The position numbers and the translations under genes were made by a program. A model generated the notes under the pieces. The model saw only the letters and a list, made by a program, of their open reading frames with translations. It had not been told where the DNA came from and ran no database searches. From Branchiostoma lanceolatum (lineage: Eukaryota; Chordata; Leptocardii; Amphioxiformes; Branchiostomatidae), in contig NC_089724.1 of the NCBI RefSeq assembly GCF_035083965.1, positions 2,570,501 through 2,634,500 of the forward strand: DNA of 64,000 bases, written 5' to 3'. The number at the start of each line of letters is the position of its first letter. Position 1 is the first letter of the stretch. This document shows, piece after piece, positions 10,601 to 21,300 of the stretch.

Positions 10601-12181
10601 AGTCAGGACAAGATGGCCACCAACAGTGAGCCCAGTCAGGGCAAGATGGCCACCAACGGTGGGCCCAGGCAGGACAAGATGGCCACCAACAGTGAGCCCA
10701 GTCAGAACAAGATGGCCACCAACGGTGAGCCCAGTCAAGACAAGATGGCCACCAACAGTGAGCCCAGTCAGAACAAGATGGCCACCAACAGTGAGCCCAG
10801 GCAGGACAAGATGGCCACCAACAGTGAGCCCAGTCAGGACAAGATGGCCGCCAACGGTGGGCCCAGTCAGAACAAGATGGCCGCCAACAGCAAGCCCAAG
10901 CAGTATAAGATAGTAGCTAATAAACCCTTAAAGACTTTAACAGCTGAGAAGCTGCACATATGTGGAGTATGTGGGTACAGGGCACAACAGAATAGCATGA
11001 TGGCCAGCCACATGAGGTCTCACACTAGGGAGAAACAATCTGGCGCTGAGGGTCACAGCTTCAGGACAGCTCAGAGTCAGAGGAGCACCTTGAAGCAGCA
11101 TCTTGGTGAGAAAACATCAATGGGTGGAGAAAACAGGATAACTGTGGAAAGGACAAAACGTACAAGGATTCAAAAAGAAGATGCCAATGAAGAACGTGAA
11201 TTCGGGGCAGGGACAAGTAAAGAGTCAGACCGACAAATGGTTACAATTTACCCGGCAGCAGCAAAGCATGCTTTTCATTGCAAGAGGTGTAGTTTCAAGA
11301 CAAATTCCTATGCTTCACTAAACGGCTATATGAGAATTCACTCGCACGAATTTAAACAAATGAAGGGTGGAGAAGGTGACAAAAAGATAGAAACAAAAGG
11401 GAGGCCAAAAAAAGACAGGAACACTCACAACATCAAGGGGCCGTTTCAGTGTGGCTACTGTGAGTTTAAGACAGCTAGTATGAATCTATTGACATGTCAT
11501 ATGAGAACCCATCCTGATGAAGAGTGCTCCCCCGAGCGTTGTGCACAATGTGGCTACCAATACTGGGCAGGTCCGTCCAAGCTGAACCACAACGGTCATT
11601 TCCTCTGTGAAGAATGCGGTTATGAGACATCATGCAAGTTTGCCATGGACATGCACATGAAAACCCACACCATCTGCAAAGACTGCGGATACGAAACAGC
11701 TGACAATTCTGAAATGCTTGCACACAAGACAAACTGCGATGTCAAACCGCAACCGTGTGGAGAATGCGACTTCAGGGCAGTCACAAAGTACGACTTGGAC
11801 CGACATGTGAAAACTCATGCTAAGAAATCTTTCCTCTGTGAGAAGTGTGGTTTTGTGACACCGTACAAGTGTTCATTGGTCAAACATATGAAAACTCACA
11901 AGCAGGAGGAACCATATAAATACGGGGAATGCAACTTTAAAACAGTTTGGAAGGGTAGCTTGAGAGAACATATGGAAACTCACACTGGTCGAAAACCATT
12001 CAAATGTGGGGAATGTGACTTTAGAACGGTTTGGAAAAGTAACTTGAGAGAACATATGGAAACTCACACTGGTCGAAAAACATTAATTTGTGAAGAATGT
12101 GATTTTAGAACAGCTAGGAAGGGCAGCTTTAAGAAACATATGAAGAGTCACCGGCATACATGGACAAGACAAGACTTTTAA
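7700..12181 (+). CDS. C2H2 zinc-finger protein with giant 11-residue repeat array (zinc-finger gene B)
   Basis: A 1493-residue protein in one open exon. The ATG at 7700 (CCAAGATGGCGG) follows a splice acceptor (TTGTTTTTCCAG ending at about 7689), so the in-frame codons further upstream are probably intron. Order of parts: one finger at residues 30-50; a short array of KMAANSEPSQ-like units (7910-8125); fingers at 8225-8980; the 57-unit array at 9026-10906; then about ten fingers, three with a lost ligand, to the end. The blocks either side of the array (about 8175-8660 and 10917-11345) are paralogous, including LHICGVCGYR and AQSQRS, so an internal duplication built the gene. The C-terminal fingers match gene A. 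Presumed nuclear DNA-binding protein with a long, probably disordered, Ser/Pro/Gln-rich middle. Targets are unknown. Confidence 0.88.
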   Translation: MADSEASTAGQPPLVSHNSALPTVDKPFMCGICGYSTDVIATLAKHVATHSAEKPPECRESDHNGESSREKMASNSEPSQDKMAANSEPSQNKMAASSVPSQNKMAANSAPSQTSMAIHNDHMYSQDMMAANTGTGQDKIAVACIWSDSEVRHTVGTYKLSSDEPVRTFTAKKLHICGVCGYRTQQESTMACHMRTQAGERQSAPGGCDFGTAQSQRSIFKQRLKTETNEKPLMGEDDRPNAMRNKRTRIHTEDANEDGEFREATDCDHDSDRGIITFYPPVRNAFHCTKCDFRTSSNGLLRDHMKTHTRDIEALKCWLCDYETFRKMHLTRHMKTHSRLKCRECGLQTANKCDLRYHLMLAHKVDCSAKPHQCGECNFRAATKGDMDRHVMKTHTNKSFICKKCGFLTPRWNSLVIWQHMASHMQDNETTDSNSGAMASQNKMATNSEPSQGKMATNSGPSQDKMATNSGPSQNKMATNSGPSQGKMATNSEPSQDKMATNSGPSQGKMATNSEPSQGKMATNSGPSQGKMATNSGPSQDKMATNSEPSQDKMATNSGPSQDKMATNSEPSQDKMATNSEPSQDKMATNSEPSQDKMATNSGPRQDKVATNSGPSQDKMATNSGPRQDKVATNSGPSQDKMATNSEPSQGKMATNSGPSQGKMATNSEPSQGKMATNSEPSQGKMATNSEPSQDKMATNSEPSQDKMATNSEPSQGKMAANSEPSQDKMAANSEPSQDKMATNSGPSQDKMATNSGPSQDKMATNSGPRQDKVATNSGPSQDKMATNSEPSQDKMAANSEPSQGKMATNSEPSQDKMAANSEPSQGKMATNSGPRQDKVATNSGPSQDKMATNSEPSQGKMATNSGPRQDKVATNSGPSQGKMATNSEPSQGKMATDSEPSQGKMATNSEPSQDKMAANSEPSQGKMATNSEPSQHKMAANSDPSQDKMAANSEPSQDKMATNSEPSQDKMATNSEPSQGKMATNGGPRQDKMATNSEPSQNKMATNGEPSQDKMATNSEPSQNKMATNSEPRQDKMATNSEPSQDKMAANGGPSQNKMAANSKPKQYKIVANKPLKTLTAEKLHICGVCGYRAQQNSMMASHMRSHTREKQSGAEGHSFRTAQSQRSTLKQHLGEKTSMGGENRITVERTKRTRIQKEDANEEREFGAGTSKESDRQMVTIYPAAAKHAFHCKRCSFKTNSYASLNGYMRIHSHEFKQMKGGEGDKKIETKGRPKKDRNTHNIKGPFQCGYCEFKTASMNLLTCHMRTHPDEECSPERCAQCGYQYWAGPSKLNHNGHFLCEECGYETSCKFAMDMHMKTHTICKDCGYETADNSEMLAHKTNCDVKPQPCGECDFRAVTKYDLDRHVKTHAKKSFLCEKCGFVTPYKCSLVKHMKTHKQEEPYKYGECNFKTVWKGSLREHMETHTGRKPFKCGECDFRTVWKSNLREHMETHTGRKTLICEECDFRTARKGSFKKHMKSHRHTWTRQDF
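9026..10906 (+). repeat. 33-bp coding minisatellite, exactly 57 units
   Basis: Each unit encodes KMATNSEPSQD or a close variant (T/A at position 4, E/G at 7, S/R at 9, D/G/N at 11). Fifty-seven units fill 1881 bp with no insertion or deletion. Variants such as GPRQDKVATNSGPSQD recur as pairs, showing amplification of multi-unit blocks. Every unit but the few KV versions contains ACAAGATGGC, the same ten bases found at the start codons of genes A and C. Because 33 is a multiple of three and the unit lacks stops in several frames, long open frames also appear in another plus frame and on the minus strand. These are treated as shadows. Confidence 0.95.
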
Positions 12182-12295
12182 CCATTAGCATGAAAAGGTG
12201 GGCGTTTTGTACCAGATTTGCCATGGTTAAGGGGGCAGGCAGCAGGGAGAAGGTTAAATGTGAGAATGAGACTACAATGTATTTGAGAGATAGGA

Positions 12296-12352
12296 AGGAT
12301 TAGTCGAAAACTCACATAACTCAAACAGCACAGGAGAGAAACTGTATGCCTG
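12296..12352 (+). pseudogene. Decayed zinc-finger linker remnant after gene B stop
   Basis: About 115 bases past the stop codon the sequence reads GAAAACTCACATAACTC then GGAGAGAAACTGTATGCCTG. This resembles the usual finger end plus linker (KTH...TGEKPYAC) but is out of frame with gene B. It stops where a fold-back repeat begins near 12345. It suggests the ancestral coding region once ran further. Confidence 0.4.
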
Positions 12353-12500
12353 CTTAGCCTCCAAGCAGGCCCAATGGATTGCCAAGACCATGTCCAACTG
12401 GAAGAAGGAGCTTGTATAGCAATCCAAGGTTGCAAAACATACTTCTTCTGCCAGTTGGATACCGTCTTCGCAACCGATCTGCCTGGAGGTTATGCCTGCT
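12345..12500. repeat. Fold-back element, ATCCAACTGGCA family
   Basis: Inverted arms around TCCAACTGGAAGAAGGAG and CTTCTGCCAGTTGGATACCG. The same arms occur at 18545-18680, where they are better conserved. Non-coding, probably a MITE-like hairpin element. Confidence 0.6.
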
Positions 12501-13164
12501 GGGAATCTGACTGCAGGACAGGGCAGTAGTACTAGTAGACTGGTTTATTTCCACACGCCCAAGGCGGGTAAAAACTGTTGGTAGCCCGAAGGGCTAAATT
12601 GTACAGCTCTGTCATTACATCACATCGTAACACATTATTTGTATTTGTATTTATTGACAATGAAAGACAAGTCATTACACTGGGTCAGCCTAGGCAGCTT
12701 TCGCTGGTAACGGCTGACCCACAACTACAGACGAACATATGTATACAGTAAGATCATTACATTATTATTATACATACATATTGTTTTTTTCACATCTTTT
12801 TTTTTACTTTGAAATTCTACGAGATCAGTATCCGTTTTCCAATTTTTTTTCTTCAGTTGATTTCCATGATATATTTGTTCATGATCATTTTGTAGTCGCT
12901 TCGTAAGAATGGTCGAAACCTTTTTTGTTTCTTATGGAAGCAGATCAAAATTGATGCTCGCCCAGATCTCAATCATACGTGTATAATAGAATCAATATGA
13001 CCTAACGATAACATAAATATTTCGATTATCTATTCGGAAATAACGACATTCAAGACAGAAAGGGTGTGCGAAATTTTAATCAGTTTCTTGATTGCCAATG
13101 TTGGTGACTCAATTCAGAATACTATTAAGCTGTCAACAGATTCTGTAGAATGCTTGAGTCAAAG
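12501..13164. repeat. Dispersed repeat remnants and AT-rich non-coding DNA
   Basis: Around 12690-12740 the phrase GGCTGACCCACA...ACAGACGAAC matches 659-686. Around 12900-12975 the phrase CAAAATTGATGC resembles copies at about 39090-39165 and, inverted, 19885-19960. No gene is seen. Confidence 0.45.
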
Positions 13165-13325
13165 CGCTAGATTTGTGTGTGTGTATCTGTGTGTGTGTGT
13201 GAGCTTGATATAAGTTGTGCACGTGTGTGTGAGCACTCTAGCGCGCGTTTGTTTGTGCGTGTGCGTGTGTGCACGCGTGTTTTTGCGTGTGTGAGTGCGT
13301 GTTTGTGTGTGTGTGTGTGTGTGTA
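13165..13325. repeat. (GT)n-rich microsatellite
   Basis: Imperfect GT dinucleotide runs with GC interruptions over about 160 bp. Open frames of Thr/His repeats on the minus strand here are artefacts of the repeat. Confidence 0.9.
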
Positions 13326-13639
13326 TGAACAGTAAAACTCGAGAATGTAAATCGTAAAACATACTTTCAATATAAATCGTAAATTACAATGTAAATCGTC
13401 ATGCTAATTTAGGATCAAAAACTAAATCTCAATGTAGTCTGGACGGAATAAATTCGACTCAATGTAGGTCTGTAGATCTCACGGAAATTCAACTTATGTC
13501 AAAATGCATATGTGGAAACATTCAAAAACAAAAAACCAAGTCATTCTTGGAATTATCTCAATTAAGCCACCGGAATGGTTTTATAATAATATTTGTAATA
13601 ATTTTGAAAAACTTCTAATAAAAGAATATCTGACTGACA

Positions 13640-14795
13640 ATAGTTACCTTCGACGAGAAGGTTATGCAGAGGGTAGCGTTTGTGTGTGTGTTTGTTTGTT
13701 TGTGTGTTTGTAACGTACAGCATAACTCGAGAAGGCTTGGATGGATTGTCTTGATATTTGGTAGGTGGGTAGGTCTTGATGAGACTAGGAAATGATTAGA
13801 TTTTGGATCCCCTAGCGGCTCGGTACGGTACTGCAGCGGAACTTCCTGTTTTGATATCTCGTGTTCTGGACATGCTATGGAACTGATTTTTGAGTGGTAG
13901 ATAGCTCTTTAGACAGAGAGTAAGTGGTCTAGGTTTGGGCCCCCTAGCGGCTATTTTGGAACTGCAGGAGCAGGTTTTGCTTCAGACTTTGAAATGGAAT
14001 AACTCAAGAAGGGCTTGATGGATGGTCATGATTTTTGGTAAGTAGATAGCTTCAGTGATGATGTACATGATTTGATACTTATGATGCAAATAAGTATCTT
14101 ATTTGCATAATTAATGAGGAAAGTTTATACATTCACCAAATTCCATAATTGGACTCTCAAACTTGTGACATAGGTAACTGAGGAGGAGAGAAATATTAAT
14201 AGATATCAACTATGCTAATGAAGACCTCATTTGCATAATTAATGAGAAAATACTACAACTCAAGATGGGCTTAATGTATGGTCTTGATTTTTGGTATATA
14301 GATAGCTTCCGTGATGCTCTGTAGGATTAGATATAATTATGCAAATCAGATTTTCTAATTTGCATAACTAATGAGACAATTTCAAAAGCCTGCTGTGTTC
14401 CATGATATGATTATTCAAATACCTGACACTTGTAACTGAGGAAGAGAGGAATGTTCATAGATAGAAAATATGCAATTGAAGGCGTAATTTGCGTAATTAA
14501 TGAGAAACTATAATTACATACAGGTGAATGATGACAATTTCATACTTATGGCATTTGAAAGTTATTTGAATGTGAACATCGTTGAATCAAATTATGCTAA
14601 TAAGGACCATATTTGCATATTTGATGATAAATGTTAGCATAACCTTCTTTCATAAGCTCATACTTTGGACAACTTCTGTTATTTGGCTGAAGACGATCAA
14701 CTGGTATGATTTATGATTGATGAAAAACACTCCTAAATACGTCAGTCATAAAGGTTAAAATCATTTGGCGAAGGTATGAGGTCGTGGAACTCTAG
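13640..14795. repeat. Near-complete copy of a roughly 1.1-kb dispersed non-autonomous element
   Basis: Begins with TTACCTTCGACGAGAAGG and ends with GGCGAAGGTATGAGGTCGTGGAACTCTAG, whose reverse complement resembles the start, so terminal inversion is likely. Internal phrases recur at 1500-2080. The start recurs at 57424-57610 and the end at 28672-28715. No transposase is visible. Confidence 0.6.
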
Positions 14796-15310
14796 TTCTA
14801 AATTTTTTCTAAAAGATTGAATACAAAAATATGTATTCATTTGAATTCAATTGGATAATTCAGAAATATTTTGAAAGTAACTGCACAAAAATATTTTATT
14901 TATAATAATTCTTAAACATCTAGACTCTATGTGATTCTTTCGCTTTTAGAAATATTTACAAAAAATGGCAGAAAATTGTTTTAAGTTTCATACGTCTAAA
15001 GTTGAAATCACATTCGAAATGTTTCAAAAGTATCAAATCTCTTACACAAATAATTACAATATATGGACAATATTTCTCAATTATGACAATTACAACCCTT
15101 GCGGTGACTTGGAAAGGACTCTATGAAATTATTTATTTTATTTATCTTATGCATTTAATTTATTTGTTTTATTTTAGTTCTTTTTATTTTTTCACCTTAT
15201 TTCATTTAGTTTTATTCAATACAACTGGTTTCATTTCATTCTAGTTATTTCATTTATTTCATCTATTTCATTCATTCTATTTATTCTTTTTATTTCTATT
15301 TATTTTCATG
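14796..15310. other. AT-rich non-coding interval
   Basis: Nothing coding is recognised. The segment 15130-15310 is dominated by TTTATTT/TTCATTT runs. On the minus strand it lies just past the NRF-like gene and supplies several AATAAA hexamers, the nearest at 15311-15316. Confidence 0.5.
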
Positions 15311-15316
15311 TTTATT
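15311..15316 (-). terminator. Polyadenylation signal of the NRF-like gene
   Basis: AATAAA on the minus strand, about 30 bases past the stop codon at 15345-15347. Further AATAAA copies lie downstream, so exact end choice is open. Confidence 0.55.
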
Positions 15317-15344
15317 TACATGAAAATAACTGCTCCATTCCGTC

Positions 15345-18300
15345 TTATTTCTTGAAGATGATTTTCTCCAGCCCCATCAGAGGTGCTTCCACTGCCACTG
15401 ACACCAGAAAGGCCAGCCCGAAGGATATAGCCACGTGGCCCAAGAAGAAATAGATCTGAGAGAAAAGAAAAACGGACGATTATCATGCTGACCTTTTTCC
15501 TCGGGGTTTATTCTGTGATAGCCAAGTCCTCCTTTAGTTTGCGCAATGGAGATGCATGTACACGTATCCAGTTTAAGTGAAACGATTGAAATATTAAAAA
15601 TCAGGATATTTGTAATCATTAGATTGGGTATGCTCCTCATGTAACCCCCATGACTCAGTAACTTTGGCCTTTCGAGTTCCTCAAAGATAGCTACTAGTAA
15701 TGCAGCGCCATCTAGCGGTGGGAAGTAGAACCAGTCAGTATTGCCTGGAGGAAGGTGTCAGAACGACTACCGAAACTTGGTAGGAAATTATTAATTATTA
15801 TTGTACAACGGATGCAGTGGAAGATGAAATACATTTCATTTCTAAATGGCCTCATTGAAGATGAAAGAAATAAGCTTTTCGAAACAATTAAAACAACATT
15901 CATTGGCTTTAAACATCTAGAAGACCTAAAAAAACACATTTCTACTAAAATCACAAATCTCGCTAATCATTAAAAACGTGGGACTTTTCATCCGCCACTG
16001 CCCCCAAAGAAGAAGTCAAACCCCTCAGTAATTTATGTGGAAACATTATTTAGATGTATAGAATAGACTCTTATTACCTTTTACTGTTTATACCCTTGCG
16101 ATTTTCCTACGGTCATGAATTTGTAAATAAAAGAATCATTACATCAATGACAGCGTCTTTGTAGAATCATCCATTGTGGAGGACGACTGTTGGTGAGGAT
16201 GAGCAAAAAACTTAATACCCGCGTATTAAAGGTAGATCAAATGAATACATAAAAATGATTCCTGGTTACTTTTACAGAGGTGTACGTCAACGTACCATAG
16301 TTATTGTGGTGTAGTGGATGGGCACCTCCCTGGAAAGGTGTACTGCCTTCATCACCAGACTCTGCATCAGGTAGGCGCCGTAGGTCAGTCGGCTCAGGGG
16401 TACCCAGGCGTCCCAGGAGAGGATGCTGTCCACCACTCCTGTGGATGATAAATGTAGAATACAACACGGTGTATTCGGTATCACTCGAGGTGCCAGCCCC
16501 ACCGCGGGTACGATGCGACCCTTGGGAGGGCTGGGACCGAGAGTGATACGGAATACACCGTGATGTATTTTATCTATGTCATACCCACCCCAGAAAACAC
16601 ACATTGCAATGCGGAATGCGCCAGAAGTTTAGGAAGTTTTGTGTCCTCGAACAAACAAACAAAAAAACTGTAACAACATTGATTCCAACCTGCGAATCCG
16701 GTATTCGAATTTTCGACGGCGGTGCAACCGGCGCACTCGACATGTATTCGAAATATTCTATGGAAGCCCGTGTGATCCGAAAAAATATCACAAGATGCGG
16801 AACACCCCTATGGAACGTTTTGCGGCCCAGATATGACGCGATCAGGGGGAGCTAGTGACCGACGCAATCAACAGCCTGTACTCGTGTTCTTCCTATCTGT
16901 TGAGTGTAATAGTAACGGTTGCAACACGGTAGCCTCAGTCATAGGGTGTGTCAGGTGAATATTTAACTTTAAAACATGATGCCGAGTTACATAGAGATAG
17001 AAACAGCCTCAACTTCAGCACCAGAGCCTTATATTCATTTTCAAATAACAATGGAAGTCTGAATTTTAAAAACAAGTTATAAATCCTTGTGTTTCGTGAT
17101 TCAATAGTAGGTGCATAACGAAATCAGGCAGGTATTCGAACTACTTTTCTTTACCTCCATATCCATGATAGCATGCGACAACCACCCAGCCAAGCGCCAT
17201 GGCCCAGACGGTACGATGCAGAACCAGGTAGGACACGTTCTCGCCTTTTGTCTGGAGCGTTGTGTAGTCGTATATGCCGTATGTCGAGTACAACACAGTC
17301 ACGGCAGAGGCAGCAGCAACAAGCCAACCAATGGTCATGAGCAGGCTGAAGGTCTGGCACAGAGGTGTGAAATTATATGAAGAACTTTATTGCACGACAA
17401 TTGTACATGGTACAAAGTATGGCAAGAATTCGTAAACATGATACAAAGTAGAAGTACAGAATACAACTTAACATCCCAATTAATAATACAATACAATAAG
17501 GGCTAGCATACATTTTGATATAGCATCCTAATTTCTAATATAATACAATAAGGGCTAGCATACATTTTTATATAGCGTAACAGGTATGATCGAGTTGGTT
17601 TTATCATTAGTTTCGGTATTTTTCCTAATGTGAAAGCAGTCGTTAATATATTTACCTATTTTCGTATTATGGGGATTGTTGCATTTAAATATATACTCAA
17701 AATACGTCGTTAGTTGATCAGCAGAAAGCAAAATCTTTTGGCTTTATGGTTTTGATGATTGATGATTTTATTCAGTAAGAAGCTCGCGGATTATGTTACA
17801 ACATAATCCGAAGTCCGTTCTTAGTACAAAAGTGTTTCAACATACAATCTTGTTACAATTGCAATAATCACAATATCATTACATTTCGAAAAAACTTTGC
17901 GCAGTCAAATCCAAACTTTCTTAAATCAAGTTAGCCCCGTCGAGACATTATCACGTATGACATTACGTGAAGAGAATGAGAATAATATAATACATATAAC
18001 ATATAATACAATAAAAACAGTACTGATGGTACTACTGATTGAGTGCCTTGTTATAGAGCCGAATAGTTGATGATGATGCATGCCAAAACTGTCAATGAAA
18101 TCCTCTGAGAGTATGTTTCCTATGCACTTTCATAATGATTTTCAAATCATTATGTTATGGGCAAGGGCACAAGAACCCAAAATATACATTTTTGAAATGA
18201 AAATTGAAATATCAACGGTCATATCACGTAGATTTCATATATTACCTCGGAAATTCAAAATATACATTTTGGGGGGAAATAGCAAAGAAAAAAAGAACTA

Positions 18301-21300
18301 AATTACAGCGTAATTGAAACAGATGTACCCAAAAAAGGATATGAAAATTTAAGCTAAAAGGGCTGACAGCGAACAGCTACGAACGGGAGAACCACTGATT
18401 TTAGAGTTTTGGAATTCACTCCATAGATTTTGTACTGCTAACTAAATAATCCTATATCAAGATGTTACCGACGCCTGAGGGTTCGAGCTTAAGCCCAGTC
18501 CAAAATAGTGCTGAAGACTCGTCCAAACTTTCAACACGTATTTGACTTAATCTCCTAGCTGATCTAACGGTTGCAACGACCGTATCCAACTGGCAAAAGG
18601 AGTTTTCATTCCAACCGTCTGCAATGAAAACTCATAACGCAAGTTGGATACGGTCTTTGCAACCGTTAGGTCTGCTTTGAGATTAGTTTGACTCACCATG
18701 CTCCTTGTCTGCTTCCTTTTCATCTTGATTAGCAGCCAGCCAACAAAGACCCCCACTAGATACGGGCCTATACGGCAGTATGGCTTCCAATAATACTCCA
18801 ATGTCCTGGAAAAGAAATCCACAGAAGTTAAAGATCAAAAACATTTTTTTGTAAATATCCTCGATAGCTACGTTGGGTGATCAATACATTTTCGACCTTA
18901 CCAAAAATGAGGTGAACAACTTAAAGTCTAATCTGATCATGATGTGTATTGATTTTGTTCAGCTGTAGATGATTTTAAGGACAATGATTTTGCCCAACGT
19001 TAATTGTTATGAGAAACGCAATTCAGCTCCAAAGGATGCGATGCACTTTAATCGAATAAACCATTCATTCATTCATTCTTTCATTCATAACGTTGAATAC
19101 TTCAAAATTTTGGAACTGCAAGAGCGTTTATGTTGAAAGCTGTCAATGAGAATAACTGAAGAAAGGAGCAAAGACCGCTTGCCAATTATGGGGGCCATTT
19201 TGAATATCTCGAGCCATGCATCAAGGTGAGGCTCATGTTGGCATGCTGGCATGTTGGTGTTAGTAGTGATAAGCCTGTATTGCAATATAGGTATGCCATC
19301 TTTAGTGATACATTTTGCCCCTCTAAGGTGAAATAATGTTGTACATGTGCCTGTCATTTGTAGAAAATATTGTGGTACTCCTCGCCCAGTTGGTGGCCAC
19401 ATATTGTGTAGAAAATATTGTGTAGAAAATATTGTCTTTATGGTTTTGATGATGACGTATGCCAAAACTGTCAATGAAATCCTCTGGGAGTATGTCCTAG
19501 GCACTTCCATAATGATCTTCAAATCATTATGCTATGGGCCAGGGCACAAAAACCCAAAATAAACATTTTTTGTCATGAAATATCAACGGTCATATCACGT
19601 AGATTTCACATATTACCTAAAAAATTCGAACATTTTGGGGGGAAATAGCAAAGGAAAAAAACTAGATTACAATGTAATTGAAACAGATGCACCCAAAAAA
19701 GGAGGTGTAGAAAATATTGTGGTACTCCTCACCCGGTTGGTGCCCACATATTGTTATGCCACCCGAGCACTGCAATGGTGATGAAGCTCGCCAGGAGGAG
19801 AACCAGGTTCACGGCAAGCCCCACTTTCTGCCATCTGTGAGAACACGTACGCAGATTTATCATATTTGTCATTACTAAGCCCATGTTGATTTGATTATCT
19901 GGATGAAACCCGCGCGCGCATCAATTTTGAATTCGTCTTTTTCCAAACAATAAATAAAAAGCTCTATACCATACTGTAAACCATGCAAAGCAGCTAGAAA
20001 ATGAACCAACATGCTGTAAATTTCAAACAGAAAATGGATACTATTGTCGTAGAAGGCCGAAGTCAAAGAAGAAGATGTGAAATAACAAAAATGAAGAATC
20101 TATGATTTGGTCTGTCATTCTCTGTGACTGGCATCAGTTTTGGGGATCCCAGAGGATGTCATCCATATAATCAAATCAACATTTCCTAATTGTGAAAACA
20201 ATTGGTAATACGTCGTTTGTTATTGTTCCGTAGCTAATCTGTCTTTCTGATGGAAGATCTGATGATGCAAAATTATTGTTTTTAGTTCGTGCTTAGATTA
20301 ACAGCATTATTGCTCATAATAATGGGTGGAGGGTAATGACATTGTATAAGGATTGAGAACAATGTGTACCAATTGTGTTGCCACTATGGCTTTATGAATG
20401 AAAACGTGTTGCCATGGTTTTATTGTGATATGATGTAAAAACATGCTATATATTGTCCTTGTCAGCAGGGCTAACCCTTTGTAATAGCCTCAGGCTAGTT
20501 GGGCAGCCCTGGCTGTGTGTGTTGAACAATCAAACCAATAAATAGAATAGAGTTAAGTATTTGTGCTACATATACTTCAGGTTTGCTATGTTAGTTTAGC
20601 GATTACGGGGTCGTTTTATAAATATGAGTTGGTATTGAATTTTTATTTTTTATTTGAGTTGAATGTGTCATAGTTGTGTGTCGATTTGTTAAAAAAATAG
20701 ATAGAACGCTAGCGACCCCCAAAACACCCATCCCTATGAAATGGTATGGCTACCCTAGCCTGCGACGTCAGAAAATCAAGATGGCGGCCACCACACATGC
20801 CAACGGATCCAACAAAAGGTTTTGCTACGCAAACATGCTACATACCTGGATATCAAGTAGACGAGAGGACCCCGATGACGAAAAACTGCATATCATTGGC
20901 CAGGTACCAGGTCTGGTCCATACACTAAAGATGAATGATTGACAGACAAACAGACGGTCGTGAAGATGTTGTCCTTTAAACTTTCACAGGCAAAATGAAA
21001 ACTACTCTCCTCTAACATCGCAAAACCCATACATTACAGACAAAGTGGGATCATTCGTCTTTCACTGTCTAGGAAAAAGAAGTTGAACCCAAGAAGTAGA
21101 ATTCACAAGGAAAGTTACATGCTATATTCTGTTCCTCATTGTCTGTCCTTCCTTTTTATGTTACATGTACTTGCAATTAGCCTACGGGCAGGGATTTGCC
21201 ATAAACTTTCTTTAAACTCGGCACATAGCAGTACGATGTGACGAACATGTTTCGCGGACGACCACTCTTGTGCCCACATTTTGTAAATGCCAACACATCC

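Noticed and set aside
8762-10913. Long open frames in a second plus frame and on the minus strand across the 33-bp array (over 600 residues each)
   Set aside because: A stop-free 33-bp unit stays open in several frames at any copy number. The alternative products are pure repeats, have no start context or homology outside the array, and the finger-encoding frame is continuous on both sides.
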